41,802 nucleotides of DNA, taken from NCBI GenBank assembly GCA_002483265.1, contig DLHO01000005.1, positions 224,324 to 266,125 of the forward strand. Direction: 5' to 3'. Both the position numbers and the translations under genes were made by a program. This DNA comes from Flavobacteriales bacterium UBA7666. GTDB lineage: Bacteria > Bacteroidota > Bacteroidia > Flavobacteriales_D > Crocinitomicaceae. The notes below the pieces were generated by a model. The model saw only the letters and a list, made by a program, of their open reading frames with translations. It had not been told where the DNA came from and searched no databases. Below are positions 1-9,194 of the stretch, piece after piece (the first letter of the stretch is position 1; each line of letters opens with the position of its first letter).

Positions 1-35
1 GATTAATCGCGCCCCTACGTGTTTGTTTATTTTTT

Positions 36-2405
36 CTATCCTGAACACATTTCACAGTTATCCGGATTGTCCAAAGAACATGCGATTGCCGCTTGTTGTT
101 CTTCCAATTCCGCTGCGGATATTTCTGCCGGCTCTTCAGTTACTGCTTTATCTACTGTGAACTTAATTGCATCTGTTGCAGCTTTCGTTCTCAAGTAATA
201 CATTCCTGTTTTCAATCCTTTTTTCCAACCGTAGAAGTGCATAGAAGTCAACTTACCGAAGTTTGCATTCTCCATGAAAATATTCAATGATTGAGATTGA
301 CAAATGTATGCTCCACGATCAGCAGCTTGCTCGATAATTGCTTTTTGAGAAATTTCCCAAGCTGTTTTATATAGATCCTTGATGTATTGAGGAATCTCAT
401 TGATGTTTTGAACTGAACCATTTGCTGCCATCAATTTCTGACGCATATCTTTTGTCCATAAACCTTCTTTCACCAAGTCTTTCAACAAGTGCTTATTTAC
501 GATGATAAACTCACCTGACAATACGCGACGTGTATAAATATTGGATGTATATGGTTCAAAACATTCGTTATTTCCAAGGATTTGAGCTGTTGAAGCTGTA
601 GGCATTGGAGCAACTAACAAAGAGTTACGTACACCATGCTTCATTACTTCTTCTTTCAATAAATCCCATTCCCAACGATCGGTTGGAGTAACACCCCACA
701 TATCGTATTGGAAAACACCTTTTGAAACCGGAGAACCAGCGTATGTTTCGTATGGACCTTCAGTAATTGCCAAATCTTTTGATGCAGTCATTGCAGCGTA
801 ATAGATCGTTTCAAAGATCTCACGATTCAATGCTTTCGCTTCTTCCGATTCGAATGGATAACGCATCAGGATGAATGCATCTGCCAATCCTTGAACTCCT
901 AATCCAATTGGACGGTGGCGCATATTTGATTTGCGTGCTTCTTCAACCGGGTAGAAGTTTCCATCAATAATACGGTTCAAGTTAACCGTTGCCTGGTACG
1001 TTACTTCGAACAATTTATTGTGATCAAAATTCCCGTCTTCTGTTACATATTTTGGTAATGCTAAAGAAGCCAAGTTACATACTGCAATCTCATCCGGAGC
1101 TGTATACTCGATAATCTCTGTACACAAGTTAGAAGATTTGATCACTCCTAAGTTTTGCTGATTTGATTTCGAGTTAGCTGCATCTTTGTACAACATGTAT
1201 GGCGTACCTGTCTCAATTTGAGATTCCAATACTTTAAACCACAAATCTTGTGCTTTGATTGTTTTACGACCTTTTCCTTCTGTTTCGTATTGTGTATACA
1301 ATGCTTCGAATTCAGCCCCAAACGTATCAGAAAGTCCCGGACACTCATGCGGACACATCAAAGTCCAGTCTCCGTTTTCTTCTACACGTTTCATGAACAA
1401 ATCCGGAATCCATAATGCATAGAACAAATCACGAGCACGCATTTCTTCTTTTCCTGTATTCTTTTTCAAGTCTAAGAAATCGAACACATCTGCATGCCAA
1501 GGCTCAATGTACATTGCGAAAGAACCTTTACGTTTTCCTCCACCCTGATCTACATAGCGAGCAGTATCATTGAATACACGTAACATTGGAACGATTCCGT
1601 TAGATGTACCATTTGTTCCTTTGATATATGATCCTGTTGCACGGATATCATGAAGAGCTAATCCAATACCACCAGCCGATTGAGAAATCTGAGCGCAAGA
1701 TTTCAATGTCTCGTAAATACCTTCGATACTATCTTCTTTCATGGTTAACAAGAAACAAGAAGACATTTGAGGTTTTGGTGTACCAGAATTAAATAATGTT
1801 GGTGTTGCATGTGTAAACCATCCTTCAGACATCAAGTTGTACGTCTTGATAGCCTGTGGCAGGTCACTTTTGTGAATACCTACAGCAACACGCATCAACA
1901 TTTGTTGTGGTCTTTCTGCGATCTCCCCATTTGTTCTCAACAAGTAGCTTCTTGTCAATGTTTTGAATCCAAAGTAATCGTAGCGGAAGTCACGATCGTA
2001 AATAATACTTGAATCCAATACTTCTCTATTGTTTTGAATCACTTCAAACACATCATCAGCGATCAATGAAGCACGTTGTCCTGTTTTCGGATCTACATAT
2101 TTGTATAGATCTTCCATTACTTCAGAGAACGACTTTTTCGTCTCCTTATGTAAGTTAGATACCGCGATTCTAGATGCCAACAAAGCATAGTCCGGGTGAT
2201 CAATTGTCTTAGCTGCTGCAACCTCAGCGGCCAGATTATCTAAAACTGTTGTTGTCACACCATCGTAGATTCCTTCGATGACTTTCATGGCAACAGCCTC
2301 GGGGGAAACTAGTGGGTCAAGCCCGTAGCACATCTTAATGATGCGCGCAGTGATTTTGTCAAATTTCACCGCCTCTTTTCTTCCGTCTCTTTTAATTACG
2401 TACAT
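36..2405 (-). CDS. nrdA: Ribonucleoside-diphosphate reductase, large (alpha) subunit, class Ia
   Basis: This 789-residue protein is the catalytic subunit that reduces ribonucleoside diphosphates to deoxy forms in the cytosol. Residues 1-95 form an ATP-cone (MYVIKRDGRKEAVKFDK...). The active-site set is visible: C217 (SSCFLL), N426/C428/E430 (NLCTE) and C443 (CNLASLALP). A Tyr-Tyr pair lies in GMYYLRT near residue 740, and the C-terminal swinging thiols are in CEMCSG. The length and the CSL..-CEMCSG ending resemble eukaryotic-type R1 more than E. coli NrdA. It lies 49 nt downstream of nrdB on the same strand and is presumably cotranscribed. The ATG at 2405 starts exactly at the conserved ATP-cone. 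I see no clear terminator in the 35 bases left before the window edge. Confidence 0.97.
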   Translation of the reverse strand: MYVIKRDGRKEAVKFDKITARIIKMCYGLDPLVSPEAVAMKVIEGIYDGVTTTVLDNLAAEVAAAKTIDHPDYALLASRIAVSNLHKETKKSFSEVMEDLYKYVDPKTGQRASLIADDVFEVIQNNREVLDSSIIYDRDFRYDYFGFKTLTRSYLLRTNGEIAERPQQMLMRVAVGIHKSDLPQAIKTYNLMSEGWFTHATPTLFNSGTPKPQMSSCFLLTMKEDSIEGIYETLKSCAQISQSAGGIGLALHDIRATGSYIKGTNGTSNGIVPMLRVFNDTARYVDQGGGKRKGSFAMYIEPWHADVFDFLDLKKNTGKEEMRARDLFYALWIPDLFMKRVEENGDWTLMCPHECPGLSDTFGAEFEALYTQYETEGKGRKTIKAQDLWFKVLESQIETGTPYMLYKDAANSKSNQQNLGVIKSSNLCTEIIEYTAPDEIAVCNLASLALPKYVTEDGNFDHNKLFEVTYQATVNLNRIIDGNFYPVEEARKSNMRHRPIGLGVQGLADAFILMRYPFESEEAKALNREIFETIYYAAMTASKDLAITEGPYETYAGSPVSKGVFQYDMWGVTPTDRWEWDLLKEEVMKHGVRNSLLVAPMPTASTAQILGNNECFEPYTSNIYTRRVLSGEFIIVNKHLLKDLVKEGLWTKDMRQKLMAANGSVQNINEIPQYIKDLYKTAWEISQKAIIEQAADRGAYICQSQSLNIFMENANFGKLTSMHFYGWKKGLKTGMYYLRTKAATDAIKFTVDKAVTEEPAEISAAELEEQQAAIACSLDNPDNCEMCSG

Positions 2406-2454
2406 ATAGCGCTCTATTTTGGGTTGTTGTTATTGGTAACATTAATATAATCAA

Positions 2455-3429
2455 TTAAAATTCTTCGTCCAAACTAAATGTTTGGTCTTCCTTGTTCGAC
2501 ATAACGCCTGACTTTTGATACTCAGCCACTCGTTTTTCGAAGAAGTTTGTTTTTCCCTGAATCGAAATCATATCCATGAAATCGAACGGGTTTGTTGTAT
2601 TGAACACTTTTGGATTTCCAAGTTCTGTCAATAAACGGTCTGCAACGAACTCAATGTATTGTGCCATTAAATCTGCATTCATCCCTATTAACTTCACAGG
2701 TAATGCATCTGTTACAAACTCTTTTTCAATTTCAACAGCATCCAAGATGATCTCTTTTACCTGCTCCTTTGAAAGTTGGTGGATCAAATGTTTTGTGTAC
2801 AATAAACATGCGAAATCACAGTGTAGACCTTCATCGCGAGAGATCAATTCATTTGAGAACGACAATCCTGGCATCAAGCCGCGTTTTTTCAACCAGAAAA
2901 TCGAACAAAATGAACCGGAGAAAAAGATTCCTTCTACAGCAGCGAATGCAACTAAGCGCTCTGCAAAAGAACCGTTATCGATCCAACGCAATGCCCAATC
3001 TGCTTTCTTGCGAACGCAATCGATCGTATCCAATGCATTGAATAAATGATTTTTCTCTTTTTGATCCTTGATGTATGTATCAATTAACAACGAATAAGTC
3101 TCTGAATGGATGTTTTCCATCGCTACCTGGAAACCGTAAAAGAACTTTGCCTCGGTATATTGCACTTCAGCCAAAAAGTGCTCTGCCAGGTTTTCGTTTA
3201 CGATTCCGTCAGACGCTGCAAAAAACGCTAATACGTGTTTTACAAAGTGGCGCTCATCATCATTCAATTTCGTTTCCCAATCAATTAAATCCGGCGATAA
3301 ATCAATTTCTTCTGCAGTCCAAAAACTTGCTTCTGCTTTCTTATAAAAAGACCAAATATCTTCATGTTGGATTGGAAACAACACGAATCTGTTTTTGTTT
3401 TCCGATAAGATTGGTTCTGCGTTTGCCAT
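2455..3429 (-). CDS. nrdB: Ribonucleoside-diphosphate reductase, small (beta) subunit, class Ia
   Basis: This is the radical-generating diiron subunit that partners NrdA. The start chosen is the ATG at 3429 (MANAEPILSENKN), giving 324 residues. The frame extends to 3483, but those 18 codons look like leader. Diiron ligands are visible: Asp in EEIDLS (D43), Glu and His in MENIHSE, and later EGIFF and RDEGLHCDFA. The radical Tyr is the Y of HSETYSLLIDTY. Motifs such as KAEASFWTAEE, FFAASDGIVNENL and KKADWALRWI are strikingly like eukaryotic R2. The gene precedes nrdA, which is the reverse of the enterobacterial order. A 460-base noncoding region upstream probably holds the promoter. Confidence 0.96.
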   Translation of the reverse strand: MANAEPILSENKNRFVLFPIQHEDIWSFYKKAEASFWTAEEIDLSPDLIDWETKLNDDERHFVKHVLAFFAASDGIVNENLAEHFLAEVQYTEAKFFYGFQVAMENIHSETYSLLIDTYIKDQKEKNHLFNALDTIDCVRKKADWALRWIDNGSFAERLVAFAAVEGIFFSGSFCSIFWLKKRGLMPGLSFSNELISRDEGLHCDFACLLYTKHLIHQLSKEQVKEIILDAVEIEKEFVTDALPVKLIGMNADLMAQYIEFVADRLLTELGNPKVFNTTNPFDFMDMISIQGKTNFFEKRVAEYQKSGVMSNKEDQTFSLDEEF

Positions 3430-3891
3430 TTTTAATTTCGTTTTTTTAAAGTCAATAATTCCTATGCCATGGTCATTTTTCAACCATGGATCAGTTTGTT
3501 TTGGTATTCAAATTTCAGTTAGTTTCCCCTTCGATTTTGTTGCGTGTGTTCAACAAGTTTTGGCTCAAAGGGGCTTACAAAAATTGTCATAATTCTTTCC
3601 TTTCGCAATTAAAGAAATCCACAATTGTTTGAGGTTTTCAACACCACTACTTTGAAAGCCTTTAACATGAACACTTAGCGAGTTTATCAACATGCCCCCT
3701 AAAGATATTCACAGTACATAATCTGTAATTCATCGAAGAATTTACCAGATTCGTCCAACTTCAAGTGTATTAAGACTTTCAGTCGACTTTCCTATAAAAT
3801 TAGGTGAAAATTGAATCTCTTTTTTTCCTATTTTTAGTATGCTATTAACAGCTCGTTGTTGATAGTTAAGCAAAGCCAAATAAACACTACT
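3430..3891. promoter_or_regulatory. Noncoding region between nrdB and the ComF gene; divergent promoters expected
   Basis: About 460 bases separate two divergent genes. On the nrdB side a hairpin with 7-bp arms (CCATGGT at 3467-3473 and ACCATGG at 3483-3489) falls in the presumed 5' leader. I looked for an NrdR-type box and for TAnnTTTG promoters toward nrdB and found none I would defend. No further gene is visible here. Confidence 0.4.
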
Positions 3892-4611
3892 ATGTCACTA
3901 AATTTTTCGTCGAATTTTAACAAATGGACGCGTGATTTGCTCCATGTTCTTTATCCTCAAAATTGTCTGATTTGTAAAAATGAATTCAATCAATCCAAAT
4001 TGGCAATCTGTCCGATTTGTTCGAGCGAATTGGCTTATACTCATTTTGAAGATTATACCGAGGTGACCAATCTGGATAAGTTGTTTTGGGGAAGGATTCA
4101 ATTGGAAGGAACTTATGCCCTGTTGCGATTTAAACAACAGAGTTCCACTCAACAAATCCTGCACGAACTTAAATACAGGAACAACCCTGAAATAGGAAAA
4201 CATTTTGGAAAGGAGATCGGATCGAAAATCAAAGGGATTAACAAGTTTTCTGATGTGGATGCGTTGGTTCCCGTACCGCTTCATCCGAAAAAAGAGTTTA
4301 TCCGTGGATACAATCAGGCAGAAATAATTTCTAAAGGAATTGCCGAAAGCAGCGGTGTTGCACTTAGAAAAGACTTACTAAAACGCATTTCCTTTACGGA
4401 AAGTCAGACCAAGAAAGGGAAATCTTCTCGTTGGGAGAATATGCAAAACAGATTCAAAATTCAGGGAATAAAAAGCGCTAGACTCCAGCACTTGCTGATT
4501 GTGGATGACGTGGTAACAACAGGCTCTACCCTTGAAACGTGCGTGCGGATTCTTAGAGAAGAGTTCCCAAACGCGAAGATTAGTATTGCGGTTCTTGCTG
4601 TGGCAGAATAA
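3892..4611 (+). CDS. ComF family phosphoribosyltransferase-like protein
   Basis: A 239-residue protein of the ComF/ComFC family. These proteins have an N-terminal zinc finger and a type I PRTase fold, and are linked to DNA uptake in competent bacteria and to housekeeping roles elsewhere. Two CxxC pairs are visible near the N-terminus (C25/C28 and C40/C43), and the PRPP-binding loop LIVDDVVTTGST is near residue 203. The ATG at 3892 (MSLNFSSNF) is preferred. An upstream TTG at 3856 would add 12 unremarkable residues. The gene stands alone, and a dispersed repeat begins just after its stop. Family assignment is firm; the cellular role here is inferred. Confidence 0.92.
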   Translation: MSLNFSSNFNKWTRDLLHVLYPQNCLICKNEFNQSKLAICPICSSELAYTHFEDYTEVTNLDKLFWGRIQLEGTYALLRFKQQSSTQQILHELKYRNNPEIGKHFGKEIGSKIKGINKFSDVDALVPVPLHPKKEFIRGYNQAEIISKGIAESSGVALRKDLLKRISFTESQTKKGKSSRWENMQNRFKIQGIKSARLQHLLIVDDVVTTGSTLETCVRILREEFPNAKISIAVLAVAE

Positions 4612-4613
4612 TT

Positions 4614-4638
4614 GGTGGCTTCGACTCCGTTACGGCGG
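4614..4638. repeat. Dispersed GGTGGCTTCGACTCCG-type repeat
   Basis: The sequence GGTGGCTTCGACTCCG followed by TTACGGCGG lies directly after the ComF stop codon. Related copies occur in this window at 5652-5675 (CTTCGACTCCGCTCAGCCACC) and 5706-5727 (AGTCCGCCACAGCGGAA), all in spacers. It looks like a short intergenic repeat family. I recall similar sequences from other Bacteroidota, which I could not check. Confidence 0.5.
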
Positions 4639-4727
4639 AAATTTCACTTTTCAGAATTTCACGTTTTTTTGAGGGTGTTTTTTGCATTTTACATTTCGCA
4701 TTTTCAATTAAATAGTAACTTTCGGCC

Positions 4728-5654
4728 ATGTTAATTACTATACTTATCCTGATTTTGACCTTGGTGGTAGTTCCACTGGTATCGTTCTATTTCGGAACTC
4801 CTTTAAATGCACTACAAACTGAAGTGCTCACAGACATGGGAATCGTTTTGGCGATTGTAACCGGCGTTTGTTTTTTATTGGGAGAGATCACCCGAAACAA
4901 TTCTCAGATTGATAAAATCTGGAGTATTATTCCGATCTATTATGTTTGGCACATTGCTTATGTTGGAGATTTTGCTCCACGTTTGGTTTTAATGGCGGTC
5001 ATTGTCACTATCTGGGGAGCCCGTTTAACATACAATTTTGCCCGAAGAGGTGCTTATCAATGGAAGTTTTGGACAGGAGAAGAAGATTATCGTTGGGAAG
5101 TGTTGCGCAAAAAACCGGGTTTCAATAACCGCTTTGTTTGGATGCTGTTTAATTTATTCTTTATCTGCTCCTACCAAAACACGCTTATTTTCCTGTTCAC
5201 CCTTCCTGCGTTAACAGGTTTAGGTAATTCAGCACCGGCTGATATCCAACTTTGGGATTGGGTAATCGCAGTTGCTATGCTTGCTGCCATTGTGATTGAA
5301 TATATTGCAGATCAACAACAATACGATTTTCAAACGGAGAAGTACAGAAGAATTAATAGCGGAGAAGATTTAGGCGCTTATTCGAAAGGATTTGTGGATA
5401 CTGGTTTATGGAAATTGGTTCGTCACCCGAATTATGCAATGGAACAAACTGTTTGGTTATTGTTCTATGGTTTCAGTGTGGTTGCCACAAGAGAATGGAT
5501 CAACTGGTCGATGGCAGGATGCTTGTTATTAGTGGTTTTATTCAAAGGAAGCTCTGATTTTTCGGAAGAACTTACAGCTGATAAATACCCGGATTACACC
5601 AATTACCAGCGAAAAACCCCACGATTTATTCCGTTTACGAAGTTTAGAAAGTGA
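4728..5654 (+). CDS. DUF1295 family membrane protein (steroid 5-alpha-reductase C-terminal-like)
   Basis: A 308-residue multi-pass inner-membrane protein. Hydrophobic segments cover about residues 1-22, 35-55, 62-110, 135-165 and 175-192, plus a C-terminal pair. The C-terminal half carries the family signature: GLWKLVRHPNYAMEQTVW, then a hydrophobic stretch, then DKYPDYTNYQRKTPRFIP. Members resemble NAD(P)H-dependent reductases of lipids or steroids, but the substrate is usually unknown. The ATG at 4728 follows a short leader. Short repeats flank the gene on both sides, and it is separated from the following DAO gene by about 100 bases, so cotranscription is possible but not shown. Confidence 0.88.
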   Translation: MLITILILILTLVVVPLVSFYFGTPLNALQTEVLTDMGIVLAIVTGVCFLLGEITRNNSQIDKIWSIIPIYYVWHIAYVGDFAPRLVLMAVIVTIWGARLTYNFARRGAYQWKFWTGEEDYRWEVLRKKPGFNNRFVWMLFNLFFICSYQNTLIFLFTLPALTGLGNSAPADIQLWDWVIAVAMLAAIVIEYIADQQQYDFQTEKYRRINSGEDLGAYSKGFVDTGLWKLVRHPNYAMEQTVWLLFYGFSVVATREWINWSMAGCLLLVVLFKGSSDFSEELTADKYPDYTNYQRKTPRFIPFTKFRK

Positions 5655-5727
5655 CTTCGACTCCGCTCAGCCACCTTTGAAGCTTCAACATAAATTTAAG
5701 GACACTGAGTCCGCCACAGCGGAAAGT
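5652..5727. repeat. Pair of dispersed short repeats between DUF1295 and DAO genes
   Basis: Two related elements sit in one spacer: CTTCGACTCCGCTCAGCCACC (about 5655-5675) and AGTCCGCCACAGCGGAA (about 5707-5723). They match the repeat after the ComF gene in part, and the second resembles the stem of the terminator at 10556-10588. Confidence 0.45.
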
Positions 5728-5752
5728 GTAAACTTTTCAACACCTTTGTATC

Positions 5753-6799
5753 ATGAAAATTTTGGTTGTAGGAAGTGGCGTTGCAGGAATTTGCTTAGCA
5801 CATGAATTGCTTCAGGCTGATTGTGAAGTGCAACTCATCGACAATGGTAAGAATGTTTCTTCTGCGGTTGCTGCAGGAATCATCAATCCAATTGTTTTCA
5901 GAAGAATGACCCTGAGCTGGCGTGTTTCAGAATTCATTCCTTTTGCCTACAAGAAATACCGTGAAATGGAACTGAAAACAGGCACTTCATTTCTTCATCC
6001 CTTGGTTATCCGTCGTTTATTTGCCTCCGAACAGGAATTGGGGTTCTGGAAGAAAAAGCAAGACCTTCCGGAATATTCAGACTATATGGAAACGTTGACA
6101 GAAGAGGATCTGAATTTTCCTTTGGAACAAAACACGTTTGGAACTGCCCGCGTAAAACAAGCTTCCTATGTAGATGCGAAGGGTTTTATTCAGGCAAATC
6201 GCGAATACTTTCGGTCGAAAGGTTTGCTTTCCGAGGAAAACTTCAATCACGATGAACTGGATCCTGAAAATGGAATCTATAAAGGAACGAAATACGATTA
6301 CATTATTTTTGCTGAAGGAAAAGATTCGAACTACAATCCACTTTTCGGGTATTTGCCGATACAACAAACAAAAGGTGAGGTATTGACTATTCAATCTGAG
6401 ACTATGTACTCTGCCGAATCATTGAATCGCAAATGTTTTTTGCTTCCTCTGGGAAACAATACATTTAAAGTAGGCTCTACTTATGTTTGGGATACGGACA
6501 ACACAATCCCAACGGAAGAAGGATTTCAAACAATTACTGAAAACCTGAAATCCATCAGCAAAGAGCCTTATGAAGTGTTGGAACACCATGCAGGAGTTCG
6601 CCCAACAGTTCTGGACCGGAGACCTTTGTTGGGAATTCATCCAAAATATCCGAAGTTGGTCATTGCAAACGGCTTGGGTGCAAAAGGATATATGCTTGCT
6701 CCGCTTTTGATGAATGAGTTAGTAAGACATGTCCTTCACGGAGAAGAAATTGCCAAAGATTCGCACATCAATCGATTCGAACATCTAATGGATTCTTGA
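5753..6799 (+). CDS. FAD-dependent oxidoreductase of the DAO (D-amino-acid/glycine oxidase-like) family
   Basis: A 348-residue cytosolic flavoprotein. The N-terminal dinucleotide-binding fold is clear (MKILVVGSGVAGICLAHELL, then an acidic residue at the end of strand 2 in VQLID). A second FAD-contact region follows at AAGIINPIVFRR. The C-terminal part contains the family motif HHAGVRPTVLDRRPLLGIHP and VIANGLGAKGYMLAP, which lie around the flavin. Family members oxidise amines or amino acids; the substrate cannot be read from sequence. Its last 32 bases overlap the convergent end of the Kef-type antiporter gene. The start at 5753 gives the canonical GxGxxG position. Confidence 0.9.
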   Translation: MKILVVGSGVAGICLAHELLQADCEVQLIDNGKNVSSAVAAGIINPIVFRRMTLSWRVSEFIPFAYKKYREMELKTGTSFLHPLVIRRLFASEQELGFWKKKQDLPEYSDYMETLTEEDLNFPLEQNTFGTARVKQASYVDAKGFIQANREYFRSKGLLSEENFNHDELDPENGIYKGTKYDYIIFAEGKDSNYNPLFGYLPIQQTKGEVLTIQSETMYSAESLNRKCFLLPLGNNTFKVGSTYVWDTDNTIPTEEGFQTITENLKSISKEPYEVLEHHAGVRPTVLDRRPLLGIHPKYPKLVIANGLGAKGYMLAPLLMNELVRHVLHGEEIAKDSHINRFEHLMDS

Positions 6800-9008
6800 G
6801 AATATCGCGTAAATAGATTTGGATTCGTTTGTTTGAACCCACAATCCAGATCACATCATCTGCTTCAAAAGTGATATCCGGATCCGGATTTACAATTCGA
6901 TCATCGTCACGCTCCAGACCAACAACAATTCCTTTACACATTTCGCGCATTTTGGAATGACGCATGGTTTGTCCGATCAGATTTGAATCTTCCGGAATGG
7001 AGAAGGAATGCAAGCCTACCTGAGAAGAATCAGCTTTTGATTCAATTTTTGCCTCTGAAATGGTGATGTGATCTTTAAATAAAGTCAATTGCTCATCTGT
7101 TCCGATTACCGAGATCACATCATTCGGGTAAAGAACACTCTCTTGTCTCGGAATATTAATCGTTGTATCCCCACGATCAATGATCACAATATTGATCCCA
7201 AAGGTTTCACGCAATTTCATCGTGCTTAAAGGCAACCCAATGATGGGTGAGCGCGCATCAAGCGTAAAAGTTGTTAAGTGAGAATCCCACGGAGCGAGGT
7301 AACGTTTCTCTTTTTGAGCTCGTTCCCGCTCATGTAAATTGAGTAAAAACCGGGTTTCAATACGCCCATAAAACCGCTTGATCCGGTGTCTTTGGGTGAT
7401 AAAAAACAACGCGCTGACAAGCACTCCGATAAGAGCCGCAAGTGGAGAATAATACTTTGCAAAGACAAATCCCACAAAGAAAATTGCCAAGGCAATCCGG
7501 GAAATAATCAAGGCCAAAAGTGGTCCGCGATAAAGTGGTCTTGTCCAAATACTCGCATACGTTTGTGAAGGGCCTCTTCTGAAAGCAAGCGCGTACAAAA
7601 ACGGGGCTATCATCAATAAGGTAAAGGAAACGATCAGTAAATCCTTCCACTTACTTTCCTCAAAAAATGGAGCCAGAAATCGGTCGGCCAATAAAATAAT
7701 ACTGATAATGATGACCGAAAAAATAACCGTATTGATCAGATAGAACCGGATCAACTTTTTCCAATCGCTTGCTTCTGTAACCTGTTGTGTTCCCTGACTG
7801 TATTTATACAAGCGATTCTTCCATTTTTCGGGCATTTTCAGCGTCACCCAATCGGACATTCTCCCCGACAATCCAATCATATAAGGTGTTGTAAACGTAG
7901 TGATCACCGAAACGGCCACTGCAACGGGATAGAGGAAATCACTGGTCACTTTCAAAGTCACACCCAAGGTTGCGATGATAAACGAGAATTCACCGATCTG
8001 CGATAAACTCATTCCCGTTTGAACAGCCACTTTGATCGGCTGACCGGCAATTAAGGCACCTATTGTTGCAAAAATGGGTTTTCCTATTAAAAGTACCATT
8101 GTTGAAATGGCAATCGGAAGTGCATATTTTAACAGCATATTCGGGTCGAGCAGCATTCCTACGGAAACGAAGAAGATTGCTCCAAACAAGTCTTTTACTG
8201 ACTGCACTAAATGTTCGATTCTTTCCACTTTTGGAGTTTCTGCCAAAATAGAACCCATAATAAATGCTCCCAAAGCGGGTGAGAATCCAGCCTTAGCAGA
8301 CAAAACGACCATCATAAAACAAAGTGCCAGGGAAACGACGAGTAGCGTTTCATCATTCAGGTATTTCTTTAACCGTTTGAAAAGAGTTGGCAGGAAGAAA
8401 ATTCCGGAAACGAACCACAATATCAGGAAGAAAATGAGTTTTGAAATTGAAAGGATCATTTCTATTCCCTGAAACGAACGGCTAATAGAAACGGTAGATA
8501 AAATTACCATTAAGACAACTGCTACCAAATCTTCGATGATCAGTGCGCCCAATACAATCCCCGCAAACTTCTGGCTTTTCACCCCAAGTTCATCGAAGGC
8601 CCGGAAGATAATAGTTGTAGAGGCAATACTCAGAATTCCACCCATGAATAAACTGTCCATCATACCCCAGCCCATGAGAACACCCACATTATAGCCAATG
8701 AGGAAAGTCATTCCAACACCCATGAGTGAAGTAATAACGGCTACGTTGCCAACTTTCAATAATTTCTTGAAGCTAAATTCGAGACCCAATCCGAATAGAA
8801 GGAAAATCACACCAATTTCTGCCCATGTTTTAATTCCGTCCGATTCAACAACCGTAGGAAAGAAGTTAAAATACGGCCCAACCAATACTCCGGCAATAAT
8901 ATATCCCAGAACAACCGGCTGACGTAACATCTTAAAAATGATTGTCATTACGGCTGCTGCACCCAAGATTAACGCTAAATCAATAATTAACTCCGGAACA
9001 TGTCCCAT
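6768..9008 (-). CDS. Kef-type cation/proton antiporter with two C-terminal RCK_C (TrkA-C) domains
   Basis: A 746-residue inner-membrane transporter that probably exchanges K+ or Na+ for protons. Residues 1-390 form the Na+/H+-exchanger domain with many helices and typical stretches (LGYIIAGVLVGPYF, GLGLEFSFKKLLKVG, LGAFIMGSILAETP, SQIGEFSFIIATLG). Four or so further helices follow at about 420-560. Two tandem RCK_C regulatory domains lie at about 590-660 and 670-745 (ending DDVIWIVGSNKRI). No Rossmann-type TrkA-N domain is visible, unlike E. coli KefB/KefC. The ATG at 9008 is used. The 3' end overlaps the DAO gene by 32 bases. Confidence 0.92.
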   Translation of the reverse strand: MGHVPELIIDLALILGAAAVMTIIFKMLRQPVVLGYIIAGVLVGPYFNFFPTVVESDGIKTWAEIGVIFLLFGLGLEFSFKKLLKVGNVAVITSLMGVGMTFLIGYNVGVLMGWGMMDSLFMGGILSIASTTIIFRAFDELGVKSQKFAGIVLGALIIEDLVAVVLMVILSTVSISRSFQGIEMILSISKLIFFLILWFVSGIFFLPTLFKRLKKYLNDETLLVVSLALCFMMVVLSAKAGFSPALGAFIMGSILAETPKVERIEHLVQSVKDLFGAIFFVSVGMLLDPNMLLKYALPIAISTMVLLIGKPIFATIGALIAGQPIKVAVQTGMSLSQIGEFSFIIATLGVTLKVTSDFLYPVAVAVSVITTFTTPYMIGLSGRMSDWVTLKMPEKWKNRLYKYSQGTQQVTEASDWKKLIRFYLINTVIFSVIIISIILLADRFLAPFFEESKWKDLLIVSFTLLMIAPFLYALAFRRGPSQTYASIWTRPLYRGPLLALIISRIALAIFFVGFVFAKYYSPLAALIGVLVSALFFITQRHRIKRFYGRIETRFLLNLHERERAQKEKRYLAPWDSHLTTFTLDARSPIIGLPLSTMKLRETFGINIVIIDRGDTTINIPRQESVLYPNDVISVIGTDEQLTLFKDHITISEAKIESKADSSQVGLHSFSIPEDSNLIGQTMRHSKMREMCKGIVVGLERDDDRIVNPDPDITFEADDVIWIVGSNKRIQIYLRDILKNPLDVRID

Positions 9009-9154
9009 AAAAATGGATTTGCGGTTCTATCTAAAAAACCTATTTGTGATGATTCTTAAAATTAGGAAAAATGCCCTGATTTTGAATTAAAACCAGATTA
9101 AAATGCCTAAAACAAGTTAAAATTGAGTTTAAAACAAGATTATTGCGAATTGCG

Positions 9155-9172
9155 TCCCGATAGCTATCGGGA
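9155..9172. repeat. 18-bp perfect palindrome TCCCGATAGCTATCGGGA flanked by 11-bp direct repeats
   Basis: The palindrome is TCCCGATAG/CTATCGGGA. It is bracketed directly by TGCGAATTGCG at 9144-9154 and 9173-9183. It lies 22 bases past the stop codon of the minus-strand gene at 9195-9704, a typical place for REP-like elements, and may help end that transcript. A one-mismatch copy occurs inside a coding region at 11544-11561. Confidence 0.75.
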
Positions 9173-9194
9173 TGCGAATTGCGAAATAACCAGA

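Noticed and set aside
2576..3449. Long plus-strand open frames opposite nrdB
   Set aside because: They mirror a highly conserved coding gene, and their translations are low-complexity and basic.
3660..3700. DnaA-box-like TTATCAACA near 3684
   Set aside because: A single imperfect match with no cluster and no dnaA/dnaN gene nearby, so no replication origin is claimed.
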